From contig NZ_JMCL01000093.1 in assembly GCF_000690905.1 (NCBI RefSeq), positions 1 through 64,000 on the forward strand: 64,000 nt of DNA. The letters run 5' to 3'. This document shows positions 44,818 to 54,108 of the stretch, one piece after another (within the stretch, counting starts at the first letter, position 1; the number at the start of each line of letters is the position of its first letter). The translations under genes and the position numbers were made by a program. This stretch comes from Pseudomonas sp. Ant30-3. GTDB taxonomy: Bacteria; Pseudomonadota; Gammaproteobacteria; Pseudomonadales; Pseudomonadaceae. The notes under the pieces are model-generated. The model saw nothing but the letters and a program-made list of their open reading frames with translations, made no database searches and was not told the DNA's origin.

Positions 44818-45306
44818 CCACCGGTACCGATTATCTCTGAACATGTACGAGATAACTTACGCAGGGCTGAAACCCACATAGCAAAGTTGTCACAATAACT
44901 TTGGCTAAATGAGCTCTGCCTCGGGCACCGCCGGCTGACTCGCAGGATTGCACCACTGTCACCCCCTGCACAGCCGAGGCGACATTTTGACAGCGTGCTT
45001 TTCAGAGCACCTAACCGCTTGATTTTTGGGCGATGGGCCTGACGTCGAGCGAGCAGGATTTTTGCACAAAGGACCTCAGGCCAGAGGATCCAGCTGCATA
45101 ACAGGGCAAGTCATAACAATAAGGCCTAGTTGCGCACATCTTGAGTGCATTTATTTGGACACTCGGAACTTAGATGCCTGCACACGGCACCGTGGCGCTT
45201 GCTTGCCACACTTCCGAGTGCGCTATGACCACTGGACACCATAACTTCAGCCATCTAATGGCTTGTTGAAAACAGTCTTGATTTCGATTAACGAGAGGTA
45301 AATGCG

Positions 45307-46623
45307 ATGCGCATCAGCATATTTGGTTTGGGTTACGTGGGTGCAGTATGTGCCGGTTGCCTGTCTGCTCGGGGCCATGACGTCGTAGGCGTGGATGTTG
45401 CCAAAGACAAGATCGACATGATCAACTCCGGCAAATCGCCAATCGTTGAACCGGGTCTGGGCGAACTTCTGGCGAAAGGTATCGATACCGGCAAACTGCG
45501 CGGTACGACCAACTTCGCCGAAGCGATCCGCGACACCGACGTGTCGATGATTTGCGTTGGTACGCCGAGCAAGAAGAACGGCGATCTGGAACTGAACTAC
45601 ATCGAGGCCGTGTGCCGCGAGATCGGTTTTGTTCTGCGTGACAAGACCACCCGCCACACCATCGTGGTTCGCAGCACCGTGCTGCCGGGCACCGTCGCAA
45701 ACGTCGTCATCCCGATTCTCGAAGATTGCTCGGGCAAGAAGGCAGGCGTTGATTTCGGCGTAGCCGTCAACCCTGAATTCCTGCGCGAAAGCACCGCGAT
45801 TGCTGACTACGATCATCCTCCGATGACCGTTATCGGCGAGTTCGACACTGCATCCGGTGACGTTCTGCAAGCGCTGTACGAAGAGCTCGACGCACCGGTC
45901 ATCCGCAAGGACATCGCTGTTGCCGAGATGATCAAGTACACCTGCAACGTATGGCACGCCACCAAGGTGACCTTCGCCAACGAGATCGGCAACATCGCCA
46001 AAGCTTGCGGCGTCGATGGTCGTGAAGTGATGGAAGTGGTCTGCCAGGACAAGCAACTGAACCTGTCGCAGTACTACATGCGCCCTGGTTTCGCCTTCGG
46101 CGGCTCTTGCCTGCCAAAAGACGTACGCGCCCTGACCTACCGCGCTGGCGCTCTGGATGTGGAATCGCCGCTGCTGAGCTCGCTGATGCGCAGCAACGAA
46201 TCCCAGGTGCAGAACGCGTTCGACATCGTTTCCAGCCACGACAAGCGCAAAGTTGCCCTGCTGGGCCTGAGCTTCAAGGCCGGTACCGATGACCTGCGCG
46301 AAAGCCCGCTGGTTGATCTGGCAGAAATGCTGATCGGCAAAGGCTACGACCTGAGCATCTACGACGCCAACGTTGAATACGCCCGCGTTCACGGTGCGAA
46401 CAAGGATTACATCGAGTCGAAGATTCCTCACGTCTCGTCCTTGCTCAACTCCAACTTCGATGAAGTGATCAACAACTCCGACGTGATCATCCTTGGCAAC
46501 CGGGACGAGAAATTCCGCGCCCTGGCGCAGAACGCTCCGGAAGGCAAGCAAGTGATCGACCTGGTCGGTTTCATGTCTAAAGCCACCAGTGTGAGTGGCC
46601 GGACTGAAGGCATCTGCTGGTAA
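45307..46623 (+). CDS. algD: GDP-mannose 6-dehydrogenase
   Basis: This 438-residue enzyme oxidises GDP-mannose to GDP-mannuronate with two NAD+, the committed step of alginate synthesis. It has the N-terminal NAD fold (GLGYVGAVCAGCLS), the catalytic nucleophile C268 (FGGSCLPKD), at the same position as in P. aeruginosa, and the C-terminal UDP/GDP-sugar dehydrogenase domain. It is the first gene of the 12-gene alginate operon and is preceded by an 800-bp promoter/leader region. After it, a REP-type hairpin interrupts the operon before alg8. Confidence 0.98.
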   Translation: MRISIFGLGYVGAVCAGCLSARGHDVVGVDVAKDKIDMINSGKSPIVEPGLGELLAKGIDTGKLRGTTNFAEAIRDTDVSMICVGTPSKKNGDLELNYIEAVCREIGFVLRDKTTRHTIVVRSTVLPGTVANVVIPILEDCSGKKAGVDFGVAVNPEFLRESTAIADYDHPPMTVIGEFDTASGDVLQALYEELDAPVIRKDIAVAEMIKYTCNVWHATKVTFANEIGNIAKACGVDGREVMEVVCQDKQLNLSQYYMRPGFAFGGSCLPKDVRALTYRAGALDVESPLLSSLMRSNESQVQNAFDIVSSHDKRKVALLGLSFKAGTDDLRESPLVDLAEMLIGKGYDLSIYDANVEYARVHGANKDYIESKIPHVSSLLNSNFDEVINNSDVIILGNRDEKFRALAQNAPEGKQVIDLVGFMSKATSVSGRTEGICW

Positions 46624-46660
46624 CCGGCAGGTTGTAAGCGCTTCGCGCTGATCGCCAGCG

Positions 46661-46702
46661 AGCCGGCTCCTACAGACCAACTCAGTTCTGTAGGAGCCGG
46701 CT
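46661..46702. repeat. REP hairpin between algD and alg8
   Basis: AGCCGGCTCCTACAGA (46661-46676) and TCTGTAGGAGCCGGCT (46687-46702) are exact 16-bp inverted repeats. They lie in a 179-bp gap inside the operon. Confidence 0.9.
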
Positions 46703-46802
46703 TGCGGGCGGTAGCGTCCCCAAGGACGCCACAACCTTCGGCATTTTACGCCTGCCTTAACCCCATCGGGCCAGCCCACAGGCTCGCCCGAGATCGAGAC
46801 GG

Positions 46803-48293
46803 ATGCAGATTATGCACAGGCTAAAGCACGGCCTACTACAGGCCGCCGGTTGGCTGTTTTACCTGATTTTGTTAATGGGCCTCGCCATGGCGTTGCCTAT
46901 GTCCACGTTCGACTCTCAGTCGAAGGACTTCATTTTTCTGATCGGTATCGTCGGTATCTGGCGCTACTCGATGGGTGCCACGCACTTTCTGCGCGGCATG
47001 CTGTTTCTGTACGTGGTCTACCCGCACCTGCGGCGCAAAGTGCGCAAGCTGGGTAAAGCGGCAGACCCGTCGCACGTGTTCCTGATGGTCACCAGTTTCC
47101 GTATCGATGCCCTGACCACCGCGCAGGTGTACAGCTCGGTGATTCGTGAAGCGATCGATTGCGGCCTGCCAACCACGGTGGTGTGCTCGATCGTGGAAAT
47201 GTCCGATGAACTGCTGGTGAAAAGCCTGTGGTCGCGGATGAATCCACCGGAGCGCGTCAAGCTCGACTTCGTGCGCATTCCTGGCACCGGCAAACGCGAT
47301 GGCCTGGCTTACGGCTTCCGCGCGATCTCGCGGCACATGCCCGACGACCGCGCTGTTGTGGCTGTGGTCGATGGCGACACCGTGCTCGCTGAAGGCGTCG
47401 TGCTCAAGACCGTGCCGTGGTTCCAGATGTTCGGCAACGTCGGCGGCCTGACCACCAACGAGTTCTGCGAAGTGCGCGGCGGCTACATCATGAGCGAGTG
47501 GCACAAACTGCGCTTCGCTCAACGCCACATCAACATGTGCTCGATGGCTTTGTCCAAACGCGTCCTGACCATGACCGGCCGGATGTCGGTATTCCGCGCC
47601 ACCGTGGTGACCAACCCGGACTTCATCGCCGACGTTGAGAGCGACTCGCTGCAGCACTGGCGCCTGGGCCGCTTCAAGTTCCTGACCGGTGACGACAAGT
47701 CGAGCTGGTTCAGTCTGATGCGCCTGGGCTACGACACGTTTTACGTGCCGGACGCGGCGATCCACACCGTGGAACACCCGCCGGAAAAAAGCTTCATCAA
47801 GGCCAGTCGCAAACTGATGTTCCGCTGGTACGGCAACAACCTGCGCCAGAACGCTCGCGCGCTGGGCCTGGGTGTTAAACGTCTGGGTATGTTCACCTCG
47901 GTGGTGCTGTTCGATCAGCGCGTTTCGATGTGGACCTCGCTGCTGGGCCTGACTGTGGCAATCATCGCCACCTTCAAGTACGGCACCGCGTTCATCCTGG
48001 TTTACTTGCTGTGGATCGGCATCACCCGCCTGATCCTGACCCTGTTGCTGGCCTGCTCCGGTCACACGATCGGCCCGGCCTACCCGGCGATTCTCTATTA
48101 CAACCAGATCGTTGGCGCGCTGGTGAAGATCTACGTCTTCTTCCGCCTCGACCAACAATCATGGACTCGCCAACCCACAACCCTGACCCGTGATCTCGCC
48201 AGCTTTCAACGTTGGTTCAACACCTGGTCGTCTCGGACCATGACCTTCTCCGCCGGCAGCATCTTTGTCGCCGTCCTGCTGATGATGGTCTGA
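46803..48293 (+). CDS. alg8: Alginate polymerase Alg8 (glycosyltransferase family 2)
   Basis: This protein of up to 496 residues (493 if the ATG at 46812 is used, which may be the usual family start) is the inner-membrane GT that polymerises mannuronate. TM segments lie near the N-terminus (WLFYLILLMGLAMALP, FIFLIGIVGIWRYS) and C-terminus (LLGLTVAIIATFKYG, ILVYLLWIGITRLILTLLL). The catalytic domain has VAVVDGDTV (DxD) and ADVESDSLQHWRLGRFKFLTGDD, with acidic active-site residues, plus a QxxRW-like FRWYGNNLRQN. It is activated by cyclic-di-GMP-bound Alg44. Confidence 0.96.
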   Translation: MQIMHRLKHGLLQAAGWLFYLILLMGLAMALPMSTFDSQSKDFIFLIGIVGIWRYSMGATHFLRGMLFLYVVYPHLRRKVRKLGKAADPSHVFLMVTSFRIDALTTAQVYSSVIREAIDCGLPTTVVCSIVEMSDELLVKSLWSRMNPPERVKLDFVRIPGTGKRDGLAYGFRAISRHMPDDRAVVAVVDGDTVLAEGVVLKTVPWFQMFGNVGGLTTNEFCEVRGGYIMSEWHKLRFAQRHINMCSMALSKRVLTMTGRMSVFRATVVTNPDFIADVESDSLQHWRLGRFKFLTGDDKSSWFSLMRLGYDTFYVPDAAIHTVEHPPEKSFIKASRKLMFRWYGNNLRQNARALGLGVKRLGMFTSVVLFDQRVSMWTSLLGLTVAIIATFKYGTAFILVYLLWIGITRLILTLLLACSGHTIGPAYPAILYYNQIVGALVKIYVFFRLDQQSWTRQPTTLTRDLASFQRWFNTWSSRTMTFSAGSIFVAVLLMMV

Positions 48294-48328
48294 CCGCCCC
48301 TTATTGAATTAACAAGGAAATTGCCCCT

Positions 48329-49498
48329 ATGAATACCGCCGTCAACGCTAACGTAGTGCACGAATCAGAAGCCCAGCGCCAGCACGCCCGAGTGAAAATT
48401 CCGGCCAAGCTGCGTTTCTTCGGTCCTGACCGGACGCCGCTTGAAGCCAAAGTGCTCGACCTTTCCGCCGGTGGCCTGGCGTTCAACGCCGGTCAGCTAC
48501 CGCTGAAAGAGGGCGATGTGCACAAGGCGCGTCTGCAATTCGTGATTGATAACCTTGGCCTGGCCATGGACGTCGAATTGCAGGTTCGTTCCATTGACCG
48601 CCCGACCGGTCGTGTCGGTTGCCAGTTCCAGAACCTGGAGCCGCAGGACATTTCGACCCTGCGCCACCTGATCACTTCGCACTTGGCCGGCGACGTCGTC
48701 AGCGTAGGTGAAGTGCTGGCGACTCTGCAGCGCGACAACTTCACCAAGGCGCGCAAGGTCAAGGACGGCGGCCACGGCATGAGCGCGTTCGGTCGTCTGC
48801 GTGCAGTGACCTTCAGCCTGGCGATTTTCCTGGTCGGTCTGGCAGCGTTCGGCTTCATTTTCAAATCGGTGTACGGCATGTACTTCGTCAGCCACGCTCA
48901 GGCCGGTCTGGTCAGCGTGCCGGGCATGAACATCACCATGCCGCGTGACGGCACCGTGCAAAGCCTGGTGAAAACTGATGGCGTTGCGGCCAAAGGCGCC
49001 CCGCTGGCGACCTTCAGCACCAGCATGCTCGACGTGCTCAAAGGCCATCTGAACGAAGATCAGTTGAAACCAGCCAATGTCGAAGACCTGTTCGGCAAGC
49101 AAATGACCGGCACCCTGACTTCGCCGTGCGATTGCACCGTGGCGCAGCAGCTGGTCGCCGATGGTCAATACGCCAGCAAGGGTGACGTGATCTTCCAACT
49201 GGTACCGCGCAACAGCGAAGCCAACGTTGAAGCCCGCTTCACCTACCGTCAGTTCGCCGACGTGCGTCCAGGCTCTGCGGTCAGCTTCCAGATCGCCGGC
49301 GAAGACACCGTCCGCACCGGCAAAATCGTCAGCAGCACCAGCCTGAAAAGCGCCGACCTGTCTTCCGACATCCGCGTCCTGATCCAGCCGGACGAGCCAC
49401 TGGACAGCAAGTTCGCCGGTCGCCCGGTTGAAGTGAACAGCGACCGCGGCCCTAACCTGAACTGGCTGATCGACAAAGCCATGGCTTCCGGTCTTTAA
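48329..49498 (+). CDS. alg44: Alginate co-polymerase Alg44 (PilZ, c-di-GMP receptor)
   Basis: This 389-residue protein has a cytoplasmic PilZ domain with c-di-GMP residues R17 and R21 (RQHAR) and D44-x-S46-x2-G49, one TM helix (about 163-182) and a periplasmic membrane-fusion-like domain (residues 190-389). It binds cyclic-di-GMP and switches on Alg8. Residue numbers match the P. aeruginosa protein. It lies 35 nt after alg8 with a good ribosome site (AAGGAAA). A cyclase gene elsewhere in this window (16045-17058) could in principle feed it. Confidence 0.97.
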   Translation: MNTAVNANVVHESEAQRQHARVKIPAKLRFFGPDRTPLEAKVLDLSAGGLAFNAGQLPLKEGDVHKARLQFVIDNLGLAMDVELQVRSIDRPTGRVGCQFQNLEPQDISTLRHLITSHLAGDVVSVGEVLATLQRDNFTKARKVKDGGHGMSAFGRLRAVTFSLAIFLVGLAAFGFIFKSVYGMYFVSHAQAGLVSVPGMNITMPRDGTVQSLVKTDGVAAKGAPLATFSTSMLDVLKGHLNEDQLKPANVEDLFGKQMTGTLTSPCDCTVAQQLVADGQYASKGDVIFQLVPRNSEANVEARFTYRQFADVRPGSAVSFQIAGEDTVRTGKIVSSTSLKSADLSSDIRVLIQPDEPLDSKFAGRPVEVNSDRGPNLNWLIDKAMASGL

Positions 49499-49507
49499 GT
49501 CGAGGAC

Positions 49508-51019
49508 ATGCCTGTGACGATTCCATTTATCCTCAGAACACCGCAATCCCTGTGGGAGCGAGCCTGCTCGCGATGGGATCGGCGCGATCTGTCTGAAGCA
49601 TCTGCGCGCGTGAATCGCCAGCAGACTGGCGTCCACAAAGGTTATGCGTTGTGTGCAGTGGCGTTGGCCGTCAGCCTGGCCGGTTGCGCCGGTCTGCCCG
49701 ACCAGCGTTTGGCCAACGAAGCCCTCAAGCGCGGCGACACCGCGCTGGCGGCGCAGAATTATCAGCAACTGGCCGACCTCGGTTACAGCGAGGCCCAAGT
49801 GGGCCTGGCCGATATCCAGGTCGACAGTCGTGACCCGGCGCAGATGAAACAGGCTGAGGCGACTTACCGCGCTGCGGCCAGCGTTTCGCCGCGGGCCCAG
49901 GCTCGCCTGGGTCGTCTGCTGGTGGCCAAGCCCGGTTCCACCGAAGCCGAACAGCACGAAGCCGAAGGCCTGTTGAAGAAAGCCTCGGCCGCAGGCGAAG
50001 GCAACACGCTGATCCCGCTGGCGATGCTCTACCTGCAATACCCGCACAGTTTCCCCAACGTCAACGCACAACAGCAGATCAGCCAATGGCGCGCTGAAGG
50101 CAAGCCGGAAGCAGGTCTGGCTCAGGTGCTGCTCTATCGCACCCAGGGCACTTACGACCAGCATCTGGACGAAGTCGAAACCATCTGCAAAGCCGCGTTG
50201 AACAGCACCGACATCTGCTACGTCGAACTGGCCACGGTTTACCAGAAACAAGGCAAACCGGAGCAGCAAGCCGAGTTGATCAAGCAGATGCAGGCCGGCT
50301 ACAGCCGCGGCACCGTTTCCGCGCAACGCGTGGACAGTGTCGCGCGCGTGCTGGGCGACGCCACCCTGGGCAAGACCGACGAAAAAACTGCCCAGGCGCT
50401 GCTGGAAGACATTGCTCCGGGTAACCCCGCTTCGTGGGTGAGCCTGGCGCAATTGCTCTACGACTTCCCTGAACTGGGCGATGTCGATCAGATGATGAAG
50501 TACCTCGACAACGGCCGGGCTGCGGACCAACCGCGCGCTGAACTGTTGCTTGGCAAGCTGTACTACGAAGGCAAAATGGTACCGGCGGACGCCAACCAGG
50601 CCGTAGCTCATTTCCAGAAAGCCGTTGGCCGCGAAGTGGCCGCCGATTACTACCTCGGCCAAATCTATCGTCGCGGTTACCTGGGTCAGGTCTATCCGCA
50701 AAAAGCGCTGGATCATTTGCTGACCGCTGCACGCAATGGTCAGAACAGCGCCGACTTTGCTCTCGCCCAGTTGTTTTCCCAAGGCCGTGGCACCAAGCCC
50801 AATCCGCTGAATGCCTACGTCTTCAGCCAATTGGCCAAGGCCAAGAACACCCCGCAGGCCACCGAGCTTGCACTAACACTTGAAGCCCAATTGCCGCCTG
50901 CCCAACGTGCCGAGGCCCAACGCCTGTTGAAACAAGAACAGGCCATTCGTGGCACCTCGAGCCAGAACACGCTGGAACTGCACGCCCTGAAAGAAGAAGA
51001 AGGCGAGGAAGCCCTATGA
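49508..51019 (+). CDS. algK: Alginate secretion lipoprotein AlgK with a REP-altered N-terminus
   Basis: This TPR/Sel1-repeat outer-membrane lipoprotein helps localise AlgE and protects the nascent polymer. The lipobox LAGC is at C60, followed by GLPDQRLANEALKRGDTALAAQNY and repeats of the Sel1 type to the C-terminus (503 residues from 49508). Unusually, the first 45 codons include a REP pair (49550-49640), so the reading starts MPVTIPFILRTPQ, runs through SLWERACSRW and RQQTGVHKG, and only then reaches the hydrophobic core. A GTG at 49610 would give a more normal 26-residue lipoprotein signal. The stop overlaps algE. Confidence 0.9.
   Translation: MPVTIPFILRTPQSLWERACSRWDRRDLSEASARVNRQQTGVHKGYALCAVALAVSLAGCAGLPDQRLANEALKRGDTALAAQNYQQLADLGYSEAQVGLADIQVDSRDPAQMKQAEATYRAAASVSPRAQARLGRLLVAKPGSTEAEQHEAEGLLKKASAAGEGNTLIPLAMLYLQYPHSFPNVNAQQQISQWRAEGKPEAGLAQVLLYRTQGTYDQHLDEVETICKAALNSTDICYVELATVYQKQGKPEQQAELIKQMQAGYSRGTVSAQRVDSVARVLGDATLGKTDEKTAQALLEDIAPGNPASWVSLAQLLYDFPELGDVDQMMKYLDNGRAADQPRAELLLGKLYYEGKMVPADANQAVAHFQKAVGREVAADYYLGQIYRRGYLGQVYPQKALDHLLTAARNGQNSADFALAQLFSQGRGTKPNPLNAYVFSQLAKAKNTPQATELALTLEAQLPPAQRAEAQRLLKQEQAIRGTSSQNTLELHALKEEEGEEAL
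49550..49640. repeat. REP pair inside the 5' end of algK
   Basis: TGTGGGAGCGAGCCTGCTCGCGAT (49550-49573) and, about 38 bp on, a degenerate ATCGCCAGCAGACTGGCGTCCACAA of the other REP type (49614-49638) lie within the algK reading frame. Confidence 0.9.
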
Positions 51020-52500
51020 AGTTGAACCCATTTGTGAAGGCCGGTATCGGCCTGACGTGCGCTTTGCTGTGGTCGTGCCCGACCCTGGCGGCATTGACCG
51101 AATCCAAAAATTTCGGTCTGGATGTGAAAATCACCGGCCAGTCCGAAGACGACCGTGACCTTGGCACCGCCAGCGGCGGCGACGTCAGCGGCGTCGGCCT
51201 TGACCTGCGTCCATGGATTTACGGCGAACGTGGTGCGTGGAGCGCCTACGCGATGGGTCAGGCTGTCACGTCGACCGATATCATCGAAACCGACACCTTG
51301 CAGCAGTCTGACGACAGTGCCACCCAGGCCACTCAAAACAGCGATCGCGAGACCAAGAAAAACTACTTGGCCATGCGTGAATTCTGGATTGGCTACCGCG
51401 GCCTCACCCCGTACCCGGGCGAGCAGTTGAAGCTGGGTCGCCAACGCCTGCGCAATGACGACGGCCAATGGCGCGACACTAACATCGAAGCCCTGAACTG
51501 GACCTTCGACACCACCCTGTTGCGCGCCAACGTCGGTGTTGCCGAACGCTTCAGCGAATACCGCACAGACCTCAAAGAGCTGTCGCCGCAAGACGAAGAT
51601 CGCCTGCACCTCTACGCCGATGCCGCCTATCAATGGATGCCGGGCAATTGGGTCGGCATTCGCGGTCATCAAACCTATGATGACGGCAAGCTCGACTACC
51701 CGGAACCGGGTGTTGCTGGTGATTCGCTGGACAAGAAACAGAACGGTGACATCAGCTGGCTCGGCCTCACCGCCGACAGCGATGCTTACAACTACCGCAA
51801 CACCAACACCCTCAATTACTGGGGCAGCATCACCGGCATGAATGGTGACACCGATACGGTCAATGCGCTGAACGCTGATGGCACGCGCCCGACCGAAGCC
51901 AAACGTGGTGAAGATCTCAACGGCTGGGCCACTGATATCGGCGTACGTTTGCGCCTCGATCCGCAATGGCAAGTCGGCGCTGCCTATGCCCGCGCCAGCG
52001 CTGAATACCAACAGAACGGCCTGGAAAGCAACCGCTCGAACTATACCGGCACTCGCTCGCGGGTTCACCGTTTCGGCGAAGCCTTCCGCGGCGAAATGAA
52101 CAACATGCAAACCGCGACGCTGTTCGGTTCGTGGATGCTCAACGACGATTACGACGCCAGCCTGGTCTACCACAAGTTCTGGCGTGTCGACGGCAACAAG
52201 CCGGTCGGCAGCAATGGCATCAACGCCGTCGAGAACAACACCGATCCAACCGGCGCGATTCTCTCGACCTCGTCGCTGCCGCTGCAGGATGGCGAAAAAG
52301 ACCTCGGTCAGGAAGTGGACCTGGTGGTCACCAAGTACTTCAAGCAAGGCCTGCTGCCAGCCGCATTGAGCCAGTCGATCGATGAGCCTTCGGCCCTCGT
52401 GCGCTTCCGTGGCGGTGTGTTCAAGCCGGGCGATGCTTATGGCAAAGAAGTCGATTCGTACATGCACCGCGCGTTTGTCGACGTGATTTGGCGCTTCTGA
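51016..52500 (+). CDS. algE: Alginate outer-membrane porin AlgE
   Basis: This 494-residue beta-barrel has a Sec signal peptide (GIGLTCALLWSCPTLAAL, cleavage about residue 26) and ends in aromatic VDVIWRF, the typical outer-membrane barrel C-terminus. Alternating strands and charged loops (for example KLGRQRLRNDDGQWRDTN, IGVRLRLDPQWQVGAAYARA) fit the 18-stranded alginate exporter. It starts with a 4-nt overlap with algK. Confidence 0.96.
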   Translation: MKLNPFVKAGIGLTCALLWSCPTLAALTESKNFGLDVKITGQSEDDRDLGTASGGDVSGVGLDLRPWIYGERGAWSAYAMGQAVTSTDIIETDTLQQSDDSATQATQNSDRETKKNYLAMREFWIGYRGLTPYPGEQLKLGRQRLRNDDGQWRDTNIEALNWTFDTTLLRANVGVAERFSEYRTDLKELSPQDEDRLHLYADAAYQWMPGNWVGIRGHQTYDDGKLDYPEPGVAGDSLDKKQNGDISWLGLTADSDAYNYRNTNTLNYWGSITGMNGDTDTVNALNADGTRPTEAKRGEDLNGWATDIGVRLRLDPQWQVGAAYARASAEYQQNGLESNRSNYTGTRSRVHRFGEAFRGEMNNMQTATLFGSWMLNDDYDASLVYHKFWRVDGNKPVGSNGINAVENNTDPTGAILSTSSLPLQDGEKDLGQEVDLVVTKYFKQGLLPAALSQSIDEPSALVRFRGGVFKPGDAYGKEVDSYMHRAFVDVIWRF

Positions 52501-52526
52501 TGCAAACCGCGAAGGGAGTTCCTCAC

Positions 52527-54098
52527 ATGAACAGACCAAAGAGAGGCTCGTTGACCTTGCTGGCCGGCGCCATGCTGCTGGCAAGCTCGGCCGCCTTCGC
52601 CAAAGTGGAGCCGGCGAAGCCGGTTACCATGGCAAAAGAACTGCAAGAGGCCAAGACGTACACCGTCAGCAGCGCTCCGACTGCGCCGCTGGACTTGGCG
52701 AAACCGGTCATGCCCGATATCACGGGCTACACCGACCAGGCCATCGCCGCGAAGATCGTTCGCACCAAGGTCGGCAAGGTCAGTGTGCGTCGGATGATGC
52801 AGGAAAACGCGCTCAAGGATTTCATCGGCGGTGACAACAAGATGGCCGAATGGGTAGTGCGTCAGCACGGCATCCCGCAGGCGATCTTCATCGACGACGG
52901 CTACATGAACCTCAAGGACCTCGTAAAGAAGGTGCCCAAGCAGTACCTCAGCGAAACCTCGCCCGGTGTATTCCTGGCGAAGTTGCCGATTGTAGTCGGC
53001 CAGAAAGGTATCCTTGAAATCGACAAGCAGACTCAGGAACTGCGCCTGTCCGAAGAGGCCGGCTCATTCCTGGTCAACGACGGCCAGCTGTTTGTGCGTG
53101 ATACCAAAATCACTGGCTGGCGTGAAAAGGCCAACGGCCCGGCGACGTTCAAGTCGGCGAATGCTTTCCGTCCGTTTCTGCTGTCCTGGGGTGGTACCGA
53201 GACCTACATCTCCAACAGCAAGATGGCCAGCTTCGGCTACGCCAACAGTAAGTCCTACGGCGTCAGTATTTCCCAATACACGCCGAACATGGCCAAGGTG
53301 CTCAAGCGTCCTGACCCGAGCGGCTGGATCATCGATTCCGAGTTCTCGGACATGTGGTATGGCTTCTACTGCTACGAAACCCGCGACTTTATCGTCAAGG
53401 GCAACACCTACAAAGACAACATCGTGTACGGCATTGACCCGCATGACCGTTCCCACGGTCTGATCATTGCCGACAACACCGTTTACGGGACCAAGAAGAA
53501 GCACGGGATCATTATTTCCCGTGAGGTCAACGACAGCTTCATCTTCAACAACCGCAGCTACGACAACAAGTTGTCAGGCCTGGTGATCGACCGTAACAGC
53601 GTGAACAACATCATTGCCTACAACGAGATCTACAAGAACCACACGGACGGCATCACGCTCTACGAGAGTGGTGACAACCTGCTGTACGGCAACAAAGTGA
53701 TCAGCAACCGTCGCCACGGTATCCGGGTTCGTAACAGCGTAAACATTCGCCTTTACGAAAACCTCTCCATGGCCAACGGCCTGACTGGCGTTTACGGCCA
53801 CATCAAAGACCTGAGCGACACCGACCGCGACTTCAAGCTCGATCCGTTCGATGCCCAGGTGTCGTTGATCATCGTTGGCGGCGAACTGGCCGGCAACGGC
53901 AGCGGCCCGCTGTCCATCGACTCACCCTTGAGTGTCGAGTTGTATCGCGTGTCCATGCTCGCTCCGACCAAATCCAGTGGCATCAGTTTCACCGGGATTC
54001 TTGGCGAGCGTCAGGACGAAATTCTTGACCTGCTGGTGCGCCAGCAGAAAGCCGTGCTGATCGACCCTGTCGAACGCCAGACCGACCTGCAGGACTGA
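52527..54098 (+). CDS. algG: Mannuronan C5-epimerase AlgG
   Basis: This 523-residue periplasmic enzyme converts mannuronate to guluronate in the polymer. It has a signal peptide (SLTLLAGAMLLASSAAFA), an N-terminal accessory region and a right-handed beta-helix with the catalytic D304-P-H306-D307-R308. Beta-helix repeats (DNIVYGID, NTVYGTKKKHGIIISREVNDSFIFNN) are clear. The start at 52527 follows GGGAG; an ATG at 52500 overlapping the algE stop is also in frame and would add nine residues before the signal. Confidence 0.96.
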   Translation: MNRPKRGSLTLLAGAMLLASSAAFAKVEPAKPVTMAKELQEAKTYTVSSAPTAPLDLAKPVMPDITGYTDQAIAAKIVRTKVGKVSVRRMMQENALKDFIGGDNKMAEWVVRQHGIPQAIFIDDGYMNLKDLVKKVPKQYLSETSPGVFLAKLPIVVGQKGILEIDKQTQELRLSEEAGSFLVNDGQLFVRDTKITGWREKANGPATFKSANAFRPFLLSWGGTETYISNSKMASFGYANSKSYGVSISQYTPNMAKVLKRPDPSGWIIDSEFSDMWYGFYCYETRDFIVKGNTYKDNIVYGIDPHDRSHGLIIADNTVYGTKKKHGIIISREVNDSFIFNNRSYDNKLSGLVIDRNSVNNIIAYNEIYKNHTDGITLYESGDNLLYGNKVISNRRHGIRVRNSVNIRLYENLSMANGLTGVYGHIKDLSDTDRDFKLDPFDAQVSLIIVGGELAGNGSGPLSIDSPLSVELYRVSMLAPTKSSGISFTGILGERQDEILDLLVRQQKAVLIDPVERQTDLQD

Positions 54099-54108
54099 GG
54101 ATAATTTT

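Larger units (their letters stand above)
44479..45306. other. Long algD upstream region
   Basis: This gene-free 828-bp region holds the end of the yaaA unit and the alginate promoter with its long leader. It is A/T-rich at 44570-44700. One sigma-22-like promoter candidate (44791-44817) was found. I did not find an exact AlgR box (CCGTTCGTC). A second GAACTT at 45166 has no matching -10. Confidence 0.6.

Noticed and set aside
44631..44840. 69-codon plus-strand frame upstream of algD
   Set aside because: It overlaps the candidate algD promoter, is A/T-driven and has no ribosome site.
45166..45190. GAACTT at 45166 as the algD -35 box
   Set aside because: No matching -10 lies 16-17 bp downstream.
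45247..46779. Long minus-strand open frames opposite algD, alg8 and other alginate genes
   Set aside because: They are shadows of high-GC coding sequence; the plus-strand products are clearly the real genes.
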